Positions 53,386-64,000 of a stretch of DNA of 64,000 bases are shown piece after piece (positions within the stretch are counted from its first letter, which is position 1; every line of letters starts with the position of its first letter). Under the pieces are notes generated by a model, which was given only the letters and a program-made list of their open reading frames with translations, was not told the DNA's origin and ran no database searches. The stretch spans positions 982,501 to 1,046,500 of the forward strand of contig BSQZ01000062.1 in the NCBI GenBank assembly GCA_033239005.1. Direction: 5' to 3'. This stretch comes from Lamellibrachia satsuma. Taxonomy: Eukaryota; Annelida; Polychaeta; Sabellida; Siboglinidae. The translations under genes and the position numbers were made by a program.

Positions 53386-55405
53386 ATTACTTTCGGATAT
53401 GTCATCGCCTGAAGTAATTCTTGCTGGAGGGTTTATAGGCGTACCAGAAAGGAAGAAGACTATGCAAAATACAAAGAGGCACTTAATGCAGCTACAACTG
53501 AAATCAGACAATCTAAAAGAAGCTATGAGCAAAAACTGGCATGTAACATAAAAAATGACAGCAAGAGTTTTTATGCATATGTCAGGAGTAAACAAAACGT
53601 ACAAGACAAGGTTGGACCTCTAGAAGACAGTGCTGGAAATATAATATCATAGGGGTTTTTAATGGCGGAAGACCTAAATGGTTACTTCAGTTCAGTGTTT
53701 ACCAAAGAAGATATTAGTTCATTACCAGTTGCTGATGCTAAATTTCAGGGGGCTAAATCTGAATATTTAGGACCGTTAGTTGTAACTCCAGAATTGGTAG
53801 CTAAGAAAATAAAGGCAATGAAGGATAACAAATTACCGGGAGTGGATGGGATTCCTCCAAAATTACTAATGGAAACAGTAGATCAAATCAGTATACCACT
53901 TGCAAGAGTATTCAACTTGTCATTAAAAGAGGGAGTTGTTCCGTTTGAATGGAAAGAAGCAAACATCATACCATTATTTAAAAAGGGTTCGAGAAATAAG
54001 TCAGAGAATTACAGACCAGTGAGTTTAACGTCAGTGATTTGTAAATTATTAGAAAGGTTAATTAAAGACCATATGGTGGACTTCCTCGTTAAGCATAAAT
54101 TATTAAATTAATCTCAACATGGATTCCTTAAAGCGAGGTCATGCTTAACAAATATGTTATGTTTTTTGGAAGAAATCACTAAGTGGATAGACGTGGGATC
54201 GCCAGTAGATATTATCTACTTAGATTCTCAAAAAGCTTTTGACAAAGTGCCACATCAAAGATTGCTACTTAAATTAAAAGCCCATGGTATCGGGGATAGC
54301 ATAACTGACTGGATAGAACAATGGCTGACTGACAGAAGACAACGAGTTGTAGTAGATGGAGAAGTTTCAAATTGGAAATCGGTTTTGAGTGGGGTACCTC
54401 AAGGATCAGTATTAGGACCTATATTATTCTTAATTTATATCAATGACTTGGACGACAGTATAACAAGTAACGTACTGAAATTTGCGGATGACACAAAACT
54501 GTTTAGAAAGGTTAATACTGATGGTGATAAACAACATTTACAAAACGATCTAGACAGATTAGTGAAATGGTCTGAGAAATGGCAGATGCTATTCAATTTT
54601 GGGAAATGTAAATGCCTACATACAGGACATGTGAACTTGAATGTAAACTATAAAATGGGAGATACTGTTCTGGGTACTACTGTAAAAGAAAAGGACTTAG
54701 GAGTTACAATAAGCGCTGATATGAAAGTTTCAGAGCAGTGTGGTATTGCAGCTTCAAAGGGTAATCAAATTCTTGTATTGATTAGAAGAAGCATAACATA
54801 CAAGGGAAAAAAGTTAATTATACCTCTTTATAAAGCAATAGTTAGACCTCATTTAGAATACTGTATACAAGCATGGAGACCATATCGTAAGAAGGATATA
54901 GATACGCTTGAACGCATACAAAGGAGAGCAACTAAAATGATTCCAGAACTTAGAGACCTTAGTTATGAAGAACGCCTGAAAGAATGTGGTTTAACAACTC
55001 TAGAGACAAGGAAGTTAAGAGGAGATCAGATTGAAGTTTTTAAGATATTGAATGGGTATGAAAATATTGATAGAAATATGTTTTTCTCACTCAAGAAGGA
55101 TAGCAGAACTAGAGGACATGAGGTAAAATTAGTAAAGGATCAATGTAGATTGGACATCAGGAAGCACTCGTTCTCACAGAGGACAATAAATGAATGGAAC
55201 AAATTGTCTACAGATTGTGTAACTGCTAGCAGCGTGAATATGTTTAAAAACAAGGTTGACACATATATCAGGAGGGCGGGTTATAAGTAGGTGAACATTG
55301 TTGGACTCTCGATAAGCCAATGGCTTCCTTGTCCACTTGCCATCTGGGCCTTTGGCTTGGATGGCAAATCTTGTTAAATCTTGTTAAATCTTGTTATCAT
55401 TGTAA
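53386..55405 (+). mobile_element. CR1-like LINE, 5'-truncated, with exact 15-bp target duplication
   Basis: GGTGTATTTTCTTGT occurs at 53371-53385 and 55406-55420. Between them lie the pre-RT linker (KEEDYAKYKEALNAATTEI), RT blocks IKAMKDNKLPGVDGIPPKLL, YLDSQKAFDKVPH (from 54217), GVPQGSVLGPILFLIYINDL (54391) and FADD (54481-54492), then the C-terminus to a stop after RRAGYK (55290). The 3' UTR and a TTGTTAAATC decamer tail follow. Two in-frame stops break it: TAG at 53650-53652 and TAA at 54109-54111. The endonuclease is absent, as expected for 5' truncation. It is the best-preserved copy of the family that also occurs at 19.8, 20.8-23.8, 37.4, 38.1, 41.4 and 44.1 kb. Confidence 0.93.
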
Positions 55406-55420
55406 GGTGTATTTTCTTGT

Positions 55421-55864
55421 TTGTTATCATACGCTGTATTTTCATGTTCTTGTATGTGTGTTTGTTTGTATGCCGTCGTCGAGAACGATCTGTGAACGTG
55501 TGTGCTTAAACATAGCTAAATAAACCTTACTGCATGGAGTTACCTCGACGCGTCTCGATCTTCGTCTTTCACGTACTTTGTAGGGGCCAGCCACAAAAGT
55601 TTGTACCAGGTCCCCACACTGTTAATCCAGCACTGATTGGCTTGTGCTTAAAGTCATTAGCGAAGTTATGTTATGGGTTACCTAAACGTGTTGCGAGATT
55701 TATATTTTTTAATCAACGTACTTTATTGGATTGCTAAATCTACACAATTTCATCTGAAAAATACAGCGCCGACAAGCTGTCTATAGAAATGTCATTAATG
55801 TTGTTTACGTCAGCAATATTGTTTATAATTTATGAAAATTGGTCATACTGTTGTTTGGCTGTTG
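55421..55864. other. Intron sequence, nothing recognised
   Basis: No feature seen. Confidence 0.4.
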
Positions 55865-56180
55865 TTTGTTGCTGCTGGTTTTGTTTGCTGTTGGTAGTGT
55901 TGTTGTTGGTGATGCCGCTGTTGGTGGTGTTGTTGTTGGTGATGCTGCTGTTGGTGGTGTTGTTGTTAGCGATGCCGCTGTTGGTGGTGTTGTTGTTGGT
56001 GATGCCGCTGTTGGTGGTGTTGTTGTTGGTGATGCCGCTGTTGGTGGTGTTGTTGTTGGTGATGCCGCTGTTGGTGGTGCTGTTGTTGTTGTTGTTGGTG
56101 ATGCTGCTGGTGGTGGTGTTGTTGTTGTTGTTGTTGGTGATGCTGCTGGTGGTGGTGTTGTTGTTGGTGATGCAGCAGAC
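55865..56180. repeat. 30-bp GTT/GTG minisatellite, about 8-10 units
   Basis: Units read like TTGGTGGTGTTGTTGTTGG then TGATGCCGCTG, with longer GTT runs in the last units. Val/Leu-rich and Thr/Asn-rich frames are artefacts. Confidence 0.93.
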
Positions 56181-56476
56181 GCAGCAGCTCCCACACTTGA
56201 TAATGATGAGGTTGATGCTGCAGCTTGATGTTGGTGTTGTTGCGAGGACGACGACGACACGATGACGACGATTATTATTGGTGTGATATCTGCCCACCAG
56301 GATGACGGCCCAGACCAGACGACGGCCAGAAACCAGATCGCTTACTCAACTGTCGCCCTCGTTGCACTGATAGTGTCCAAATACACTCGTAAAAAGCTAC
56401 GAGTGTAAACCCTGTTCTCCGCTCCACCTGCTGTAGTGTCTACTATCCCGTCGTTCACTGTTACTTCCTGTTGCAG

Positions 56477-56721
56477 ACGATGACGTATTTGACGTCGCCG
56501 CCGTGACGTCACGCGATGACGACAGTGCGCATGCTCAGCTACAGCGGAAGTCGTTAAGCGACCGGAAAGATGCAATGAACACGGACGAGGTGGAGTCGCT
56601 GCTCGTGCGGGGAGCGCAGCGCGAGGGACGCGGGGACGTGGCCAGGGAAACCCTGCTAACCGCGTCACCGACGTCGAAATATGCATTCGTAAATAACTTG
56701 CAGCACTACAGTCAAAGTTAG
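56477..56721 (+). CDS. Shab: Probable Kv2/Shab terminal exon 5
   Basis: A strong acceptor (TTACTTCCTGTTGCAG) is followed by a frame that, entered in phase 1, reads DDVFDVAAVTSRDDDSAHAQ, then KSLSDRKDAMNTDEVESLLV, TSKYAFVNNLQHYSQS and a stop at 56719-56721. Exon 4 can end in phase 1 with a single C, giving a CAC (His) codon across the junction, so phases match. The hydrophilic, Ser/Asp-rich content and GC-rich codons fit the other exons. I cannot recall a family motif that proves it, so identity rests on phase, splice site and composition. An alternative is that exon 4 is terminal and this is chance or another gene. Confidence 0.55.
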
Positions 56722-58389
56722 TAGAATTTCGCTCGCCAATCGTCAGGCGACGATTTCTCCATTAGTTCACGGCAACATTCACGACGCTGGCTTACACGCA
56801 GTGGTTCATTTTTAACGATGTCGTACATGCTGTGGCGCCCTCTCGTGGTGGACATTGAACATGTCATAGGTATAGCACATAATCAATTTTTCTACACAAT
56901 GTATATCGATATCGTTCAATACTCACAACTTAGCGGCGCGGCGCTCAAACAAAGAAGTGATTTATACGCAGTCGGAACCTCTTGAGCGGCGTCTCAACCG
57001 CGCCATGGCGGATCCAAGTGAGACTATCTCCAGCGAAACCAAGCACCATCCGGTCACGGTTGGATTCGGACAAGAACAGTCGTCCAATAATCAGCAGCCG
57101 GTGGATTTCCCACAACAGTGGTACAGCCACCTAGTCAACGTAACACAGTTTCATTTTTTTCCGATGTGGCGTAAAATTTAGCTTCGTGAACGATATCACT
57201 CGCCGTGTTTAAGCATGCGCGTATTTGGCTTCCTGTCTCACACCTGCCCAAATAACTGTCACCCATTTGTTTAACCTAAGTATGGATACAGTCTTAAGCC
57301 CAAACATGTGGAAATAATACCATTGTTAAAGGTATCGACATTATATTTATGGAAAGTTTGGACAGTTCTATCGGGCAAGCTCAAAAGCGGTAAAAGGGCA
57401 TGTTTCGTCAACTTCACATTTTACGTCACCATGGACACGTGCGCTGCCACCAACAATCAAAGGAAACGCTATGCTGTGGTTGGCCTACATCCACCTGGCT
57501 GACAAATGAGCGATAATGCGTGCGCGACAAGGTTGGCAGCATAACCAAACGATTGCGAGCAATTTTTATTAATATGTAATCTACTTACAAAGTAATGTAG
57601 CCGCCGCGTGACTTTTATTAGTGTCGTTAGGAATTCTCCCGCGGCAGCTACTTCTACTTGTCATTAGATAGAACGTTCACGATCTCGCCATAACATGTGT
57701 TTGCTCACGTACCCGTTGTTTATATATACTGTACAAAATTACGTTCTTACATTCTGTACAGTAACCTATTTGGACAGTACGTCTTCTTCTAAATCAAAGC
57801 ATGAATCAACGGCGTTGTTAAGGCCGGGTTGCACGAGTGATTTGTGTCTTTGTGTTTTTCGGTCGACACAGTCGCGCGATATCGCACTGCAAGAGACGGT
57901 CGTGTAATCAACTGCAGAAGACCGATTAGCGAAATTAATTTTATGAGAGATTGTGTCGTGGAGAATTGGGGCTGGCTCCAATCTCGCTAACAATTGACCC
58001 CGATGTTGACGCAGTGGTCAATCAGCGACGGACAGTGTAGTTGCGCGTTATCGTGCGACACGGTATAGCCTGACAAATCGGGACAAAAATAATCGCTCTT
58101 ATCGTTTTTCATGCTCCACATAGGGCAGTCGTTATTTCAAGTGTGTCAATTTTATTAATTAATTCCATCTATGGTGTGGTCTGGTTCTGGAACATATTTC
58201 AACTGCGGAACATGAAGTACTTCGACCGTTTATACGGCAAGATATTAATAATCAACGGGTCACTTTTATATTGTCGTACTGTTTCAATGTCGTCGTCTAT
58301 TCAAAGTTTTCAGCATCACATTTGAACAAGTCTGTTGTCGTGTTTTCTTTGCTCGTTTACATCGATTTACACCGGCCTACACCGCAGAC
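56722..58389. other. Downstream region, possible 3' UTR, no clear gene
   Basis: A short plus frame has an ATG in a good initiation context (GCGCCATGG, 57005) and runs to a stop at 57179-57181, about 58 codons, with no domain. A GGCCGGGTTGCACGA motif at 57832 resembles a MITE end, but I could not find its partner. I found no convincing polyadenylation signal close to exon 5. Confidence 0.35.
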
Positions 58390-58392
58390 TAA

Positions 58393-58723
58393 GGCCGTGT
58401 ACAAAGTTAATCCAATTCGGGTAGCGCAATGTGAACACCCTTAATCCACAGCTTCCCGAATTCTAATGCGGGGAAACAGGTGGATTAGGATGCGGATTAG
58501 CCAATGTGAATGCTCCGTTTGCCTTGATTCGTCGATGGCGGCGCTGCTGCATGACAGAGGACCGTAGTCTCGCGATGAATGAGTGCACAAGACCCGCACA
58601 CAACACCCTCTGGTGCACTAATTCGGTAGGCGGTTTAATCCGGCTTAACTCGGTGTATGTGAACAGAGCCAAATTAGTTGATCCGCATCGTAATTCGGCT
58701 TAAAATTAGATGTGAACACGGCC
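58393..58723. mobile_element. Harbinger-like MITE, 331 bp
   Basis: Starts GGCCGTGTACAAAG and ends GTGAACACGGCC, an imperfect terminal inverted repeat, flanked by TAA on both sides (58390-58392 and 58724-58726). TAA/TTA target duplications and GGCC-type ends fit PIF/Harbinger MITEs. The motif AATGTGAA(C/T)(A/G)C recurs inside. No coding capacity. Confidence 0.7.
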
Positions 58724-61700
58724 TAAGCCTTTCGTGAAAAAGGTAGACACATTCCGTAGAGTTGTCAGACTCCCCGCAATGCGCAACCACGAACTGTGGT
58801 TGACCAAATAAGAAGAAACGCAATCCTTGGCAGAAAGAAAGAACACAAGAAAGTAAAAAAAACTGTGTCACATTATTAAAGAGGCAGTCATTGATAAGTT
58901 ACACACTTCACGTAAACCCAAATCGGGCGTCAGGAAAGTTACACACTTCCCCAAAACCCAAACCAAGCACCAGGAAATGACAAGTCGGTGTACAAAACAC
59001 GATTGTGATCTCTCCATTTACGGCTAGATAACATTAACATTGGTGCGCTAATATATCAGTTCACGTGATACAAAAATAACACGTGAAGTAGCTGGGTTGA
59101 TTATAATAACTAGCAAAATACCCATCCTCCGGACGGGATAACTTGATAGTTCGCACGTGACTGTAAAATGTCGGGATAAACACCACTATCACAGAAATAT
59201 TCATCTATGCCTTGCTACGTGGTGTTTCTAGTCAATGCACTGATGACTTTTTGATATCCAACTAGATATTTCTACATACTACTGGCAGTTTTAGTAACGT
59301 CTAGCGACGCCTTGCCCGTGTATTACGTAACTTCGGACAATCGTAGAAGGCGCATGACATTGTGAACAATTGTACGCAATTGTTCGCACAGCTTTGCGGA
59401 CAATAACTGTAAGTAATAACTATACAGGGTAATTCGATTGTTCATAGAACGGATTGTAGGATGGATTATAGTAAGATCATATATGTATAACGGTTCCACG
59501 CAACGTTAAGTCAATACCTTTGGGATCATAATATTTCATTTCAGCACAAGCTTTCACTTTCATGGAGGTTCGTTGTAAACAGCCATAAAAAACCTATACA
59601 TTATTGTATAGCACAACGTGTAACAGGCGAAATAGAAAGTACTCCTGTCTAGAAGGCGAATATATCCATTTATTTTCAAGTCTAATCTATGTTTTATACT
59701 AGGTTCTTGCGAACGCCCAACATGGATTAAAAACAAAGTAACTAAAGTCCAGCTAAGCAGTGGTTTTATTAACAGAATCGATCCGCGAACACCACAAACA
59801 GAACAGCATCGATTCGCATAAGAACAACGGCGTGGGTGCACGTCCCAAAGGTCAACACTATTGCTGTACGCTGTATAATACATATACATACTATATACAT
59901 GTTTTCGTGTACGTTCAAATAACACATTTCATGCACCGGTCGTATAATAAATAAGACGCATTGATCAAATCATCAAACCTATTAAATATCTGATTCAGTT
60001 CGCTATGTGATATCATTCTCAACGTTATCACTGAAGCGGTGCACAAAACGTAATCTTATACGATGTTATTTACACAGCAGTACAACCGTTACAACCACAT
60101 AACATACACAAATTACAATAACACATTATATATTTGCGGACCGGAAGACGTTCCTGGTCTGCAAATAAATAATAACACACAAAGCGCACATCAAACGTTG
60201 ATGATATGCCGAAGTTGTACAGAACATAATTTTGTATAAATGTATATCTTTGTCCGAAAGACTTTTTGCCGTTTGTTTATAAAGCGTAATATGGATTACC
60301 AATTATTAATACGTTTGTTTATAAAGCGTAACATGGATTACCAATTATTAATACGTTTCACACCTGGTGTGTAAGTTGGCGTCTTAACCTGTCGATATTC
60401 AAGTATTTCTTTGTTATTGTGCGAACAGTTTGAAGAAACAGTTTAGTTTACGTCAGTTTGTTCATGATGTTGTAACATCAAAATGCTGTTGATTTCGTTC
60501 AGTGACATGATTGATTCAGCAGCGAATTTAGATTGTTTTCACGCGAAACAGCGTATCAGGTGGTAAAACTCAAGATTACTGAATACATGAACTACACAGC
60601 AATGAAATGCAAACATATTTTGTATGTTATCATCACGCCCCATGTATCAGTTCTATTAATATTAAAACGCTTCAGATTTGTTTTAAATATGTTCTCGCCA
60701 AGTTAGACTAATGTCACGTGTGCACCGAACAGTAGAACGTCATCAGCAGCGAAAACGACTGTCGACTGTTAATCCCCATCGAGTAACAAATGCTGTTCCA
60801 ATGAACTGGTGACCCGGATCAATGGAGATCTCGACACATGTCAAACGAGCAGTTGCATTGCTATTTGATGGGATTGCAATTTGAGGGCAATTACTCAGCC
60901 AGCTACGTTTCAAACTGACGTTTGATTATGAGCGTGGATTTTCGCAGAAATGCAGCATGTATCACGATGTCCCGCTGTGTTTCCGATGGATCACATTAAC
61001 ATGTCGTACTAGTTGGCAAAACTGGTTTAAACGTAGTCAAAAACACGTATACTTCGACCACGTTTTCCCATTTGTGCGCACTTGCAAACTTATAATACAT
61101 GGACGACTGGGCATATAAATAATATTTGCTTGTTTCATATACTCAACGACATAAACGTTTGCTCGGTGTTGTAATCAACCGATTCTTCCAATGGTGACAA
61201 CGTTCCGCTAATGTGAAGCCTACCTCACTGTTACATCCACGGATGACACTACACCACTGTCAAGAAGACACGACCCGTGTCAAAGGTACGTCACCATCCA
61301 TGCCTTAACACAAATACAACCAACGCCTCTTCTTGCACTTACGGTTTTGAAAGGCAGTTTTAAATTTGTTCGACGCACATCGCAGTTCGAGTTTGGTTTC
61401 TACTCCCGAAAAATGTCCAGTAATTAATTTTGTTCCACGATTGTATGCGACTTCAAACTACCAGAAAATACCACATGCATTACAAACGGCATGCATAAAC
61501 CAAACAGAAAGTACGTGTAATGAAAACAGAAACATCTAAATCCTTGCACCACCGGATAGCGCCACATGTAGTAAGTACGTCACGTCAACCCCCAAACATT
61601 CTGACTACTAGAAATCTCCGTCTCACGATTCGCACAGCTCCATGACACCAACCAATCACCCATCGTCGTATCAACTCCAAAGCAGGTGATAAACTCCTGT

Positions 61701-61820
61701 TCGTTTGCCAAATCATGGCAGATGGAACATGTCAACATTTTATTGCAACTGTTGCCATTTCACTGGTCCTGAAACGTTAATTCAATAACAGGTTCATTGG
61801 CGTATGCGCCCGCTTTCAGA
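58724..61820. other. Downstream region with small duplications
   Basis: GTTACACACTTC followed by AAACCCAAA occurs twice at 58900-58970. A 44-bp tandem duplication (TTTGTTTATAAAGCGTAA...) lies at about 60270-60357. An AATAAA is at 59946. No gene was recognised. Confidence 0.4.
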
Positions 61821-61821
61821 C

Positions 61822-61829
61822 AGGTGTCG

Positions 61830-61876
<47 letters not shown>
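61822..61876. repeat. (CT)n microsatellite
   Basis: About 27 CT units with one TTT interruption near its start. Confidence 0.95.
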
Positions 61877-61878
<2 letters not shown>

Positions 61879-62842
61879 GAGCTGACTAGCAAGTGATATA
61901 AGACGTCGTCAAAATATAGGACGTCGCGCCTCGGACAAGTGCCGTGGTTTGGCTGGAGGCAGCACCTGTCCGAATAGTCTATTGCGCCTATCAAAGTACA
62001 TCCTCGTCATACCGAGTCATCTGGAAGCAGAAAAGCGTTTATTTTACGGCAGAACTGTAAAAAAAACAATTATCATAGCAAATCAGTGCAAAAGTAGTTT
62101 CAGAGGAAGCCCAAGGAACTGAACTATTTTGTAATGAACAGTTTAATGTAACATTAGTAAACAGGTATTTGCACACCAAATATCAAACATGGAGTTTCTG
62201 AGCATTTTCTTTCAAAGCACATAAAATAATCTTACACTGTTTCCAAAACGTTCCTCTCCCTTTCTCAACTCGGCAATGTGTGTCAACAATCTGGTCTCAT
62301 GTAACCATCCACACAGTTTGTAAATTGCGCCTGAGTTAGAAATCTATTTAATTGGGACAGGTGGAGAGTTGGGAAAGGTGAAAGGTCACTAGTGTGATGT
62401 TGACACGTCATGCTGTCTCTTGCATATTCATTGCAATAATATTGTTTTTTCACAAAAACCACGACGGACAATATTGCCATTCATATTCAGAACACAATAA
62501 CACATAATGGACTTTCCCCATATTTCAGGTCAAGTGATTGAAGAGTGTGAAGAGGCCATAGGACTTCCGTGGTGTGTCTGACTATGGCAGCTCTCAGCTA
62601 CAATTGAAACGAACATCTCTGCAGGAAAAACTGGAGGCAAATTTGATAAAAAAATAACTACTCTACAGGCAGCTGGCTAGGTTTGAATCCACTGTCTGCC
62701 GGTCATGAGGTGATCGTCATAGTATTGAGGATTCTGTGCTTTCCCCCTATAAGAATCCATAATACCATAAAGAATAGAACTATATGAATATGAAATAAAC
62801 AATACTTCTATAACACCTTGTCCTCTTCTTATTAAATATTGC

Positions 62843-62847
<5 letters not shown>
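61877..62847. other. Downstream region, nothing recognised
   Basis: No frame or repeat that I can name. Confidence 0.4.
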
Positions 62848-62901
<54 letters not shown>

Positions 62902-62926
62902 TATATATATATAGATATATATATAT

Positions 62927-62963
<37 letters not shown>

Positions 62964-63011
62964 CATACATACATACATACATACATGCATACATATACAT
63001 ATATATATATA
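62848..63011. repeat. (AT)n with GATA and (CATA)n
   Basis: (AT)n with three GATA interruptions (62899-62931), then CATACATA tetranucleotide repeats at 62959-62990. Confidence 0.95.
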
Positions 63012-64000
63012 ATGAAATGGAAAAATATTGCAAAAGTATTTGCGTAACTGCTATAAATATTTGAAATACTTTAAGAAAAAAGCATTTCTGCATTGCAAAT
63101 ATTTGCAATACCCTTAAAAAGTATTGCAACACTTTAAAAAGTATTGTATCTATCTCTACACTGCAGACATCATGTGACTGTCTGTGGATGTTCAACCTTT
63201 AGATGTCAACCAGATTTAACATGTTGTGAACCTACCATGATACCACCAGCGTGTCTTCTTTGGATTCTTACTGCAAGTCTTTACATAAAACGCATTATCA
63301 GGTGGCCTTTTCTGAAATGTCACAAACAGATCTCCTTAACACAACACGACAACTGAAAAGCTATAAATAACTTTAAATTGGTAATCTACTTTAAAATAAG
63401 CCAATGGGATTTTGCTACTCTATTCATAAGATACAAATTGCAACATATTTTGTGTTTGCTGTTTCATAGCATACTATAGAATATGCGTAATCTGATATCC
63501 TGATGTTACAAAATGGATCATGACATAGCTGATATTTCATGTCGCGAAAACTATTCAAAGTTGCCCATGGTAATTCAATTTACAATGTGTAATGATCATT
63601 AATACACACAATTTGTGTAATTACATTTTATAAAATGGATTCTACACATTATGAAAAGTAACGATACAGCTAAAAGATTGTAAAAAATTGTGTATGGATA
63701 CCATGATCGTTTCTCAATATTCACTGATGTACAGAATAATAGTAAAATTTCAAATATTTAAATAAATATACACATATGGTATATATTAGTCAAATGGCTA
63801 TGGTGCTAAGATGTGTTGGTGCAACTCATTCGTAAATTAACATCTAAAGGTACAAAGTCAGATTGTTTGAATAAAAAAATCACATTATATAGTACAAACT
63901 ATATAACTAGTCTAATATCTTAACCGCCCTCATGTTTTAGTGAGCCACAATTGTTTTTTTTTATATAATTTAACCATTACCCAGCAATTGTTTATGAATT
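63012..64000. other. AT-rich downstream region, nothing recognised
   Basis: Near 63020-63150 the phrases AAAAATATTGCAA, AAATATTTGCAATAC and AAAGTATTGCAA recur, a loose degenerate repeat. Otherwise nothing. Confidence 0.4.

Larger units (their letters stand above)
44040..56476 (+). other. Shab: Kv2 intron 4 (12.4 kb, inferred)
   Basis: From GTACGT at 44040 to a strong acceptor TTACTTCCTGTTGCAG ending at 56476, phase 1. It depends on the exon 5 model. It contains the Gypsy-type element, hAT remnant, 33-bp array and CR1-like LINE listed below. Confidence 0.6.

Noticed and set aside
52034..53551. A large repetitive secreted protein gene
   Set aside because: Three overlapping frames are equally open and follow the 33-bp unit; no signal peptide, start context or splice evidence.
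59115..59160. ACTAGCAAAATACCC motif as a transposon end
   Set aside because: Reminiscent of a common retroelement end, but there is no partner or flanking homology in the window.

Overview
The window looks like one locus of an animal (bilaterian invertebrate) genome. Small GC-rich coding exons with GT-AG splice sites sit in AT-rich, repeat-laden introns. LINE, Gypsy-type LTR, hAT and MITE-like elements and tRNA-derived SINE candidates are present. I see no bacterial gene organisation. The LINE types suggest a marine invertebrate, perhaps a lophotrochozoan, but that is a guess.

The only host gene I can support is on the + strand: a Kv2/Shab-type voltage-gated potassium channel in five coding exons. 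Exon 1 (2809-3861) carries the N-terminus and the T1 tetramerisation domain with an intact zinc motif. Exon 2 (39022-39207) carries S1-S2. Exon 3 (39734-40555) carries S3-S6, including the S4 sensor, the TVGYGD filter and the PIP bend. Exon 4 (43364-44039) and inferred terminal exon 5 (56477-56721) carry the cytoplasmic C-terminus. Phases agree at every junction (0, 0, 0, 1), giving 993 residues. Intron 1 is about 35.2 kb and separates T1 from the membrane core; introns 2 to 4 are about 0.5, 2.8 and 12.4 kb.

Intron 1 holds several LINE copies: an L2-like tail at 4.8-5.7 kb, an unassigned LINE C-terminus invaded by a 35-bp satellite at 6.6-8.5 kb, a jockey/CR1-like copy with a CAG expansion at 12.8-15.3 kb, a CR1-like copy at 20.8-23.8 kb, and fragments. 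It also holds a 1.3-kb non-autonomous hAT element with an 8-bp target duplication, a four-copy dispersed repeat family, SINE-like pieces, long pyrimidine tracts and many minisatellites. A 36-bp minisatellite runs right up to the exon 2 splice acceptor. Intron 4 holds a decayed Gypsy-type element inside a minisatellite, a hAT transposase remnant, a 33-bp array and a CR1-like LINE with an exact 15-bp target duplication. Downstream of exon 5 (56.7-64 kb) I see no further gene, only a Harbinger-like MITE and simple repeats.

No new enzymatic or defence system is visible. The most unusual theme is that several minisatellites were amplified from, or lie flush against, transposon sequence. In two cases the unit can be read as a copy of LINE coding sequence.
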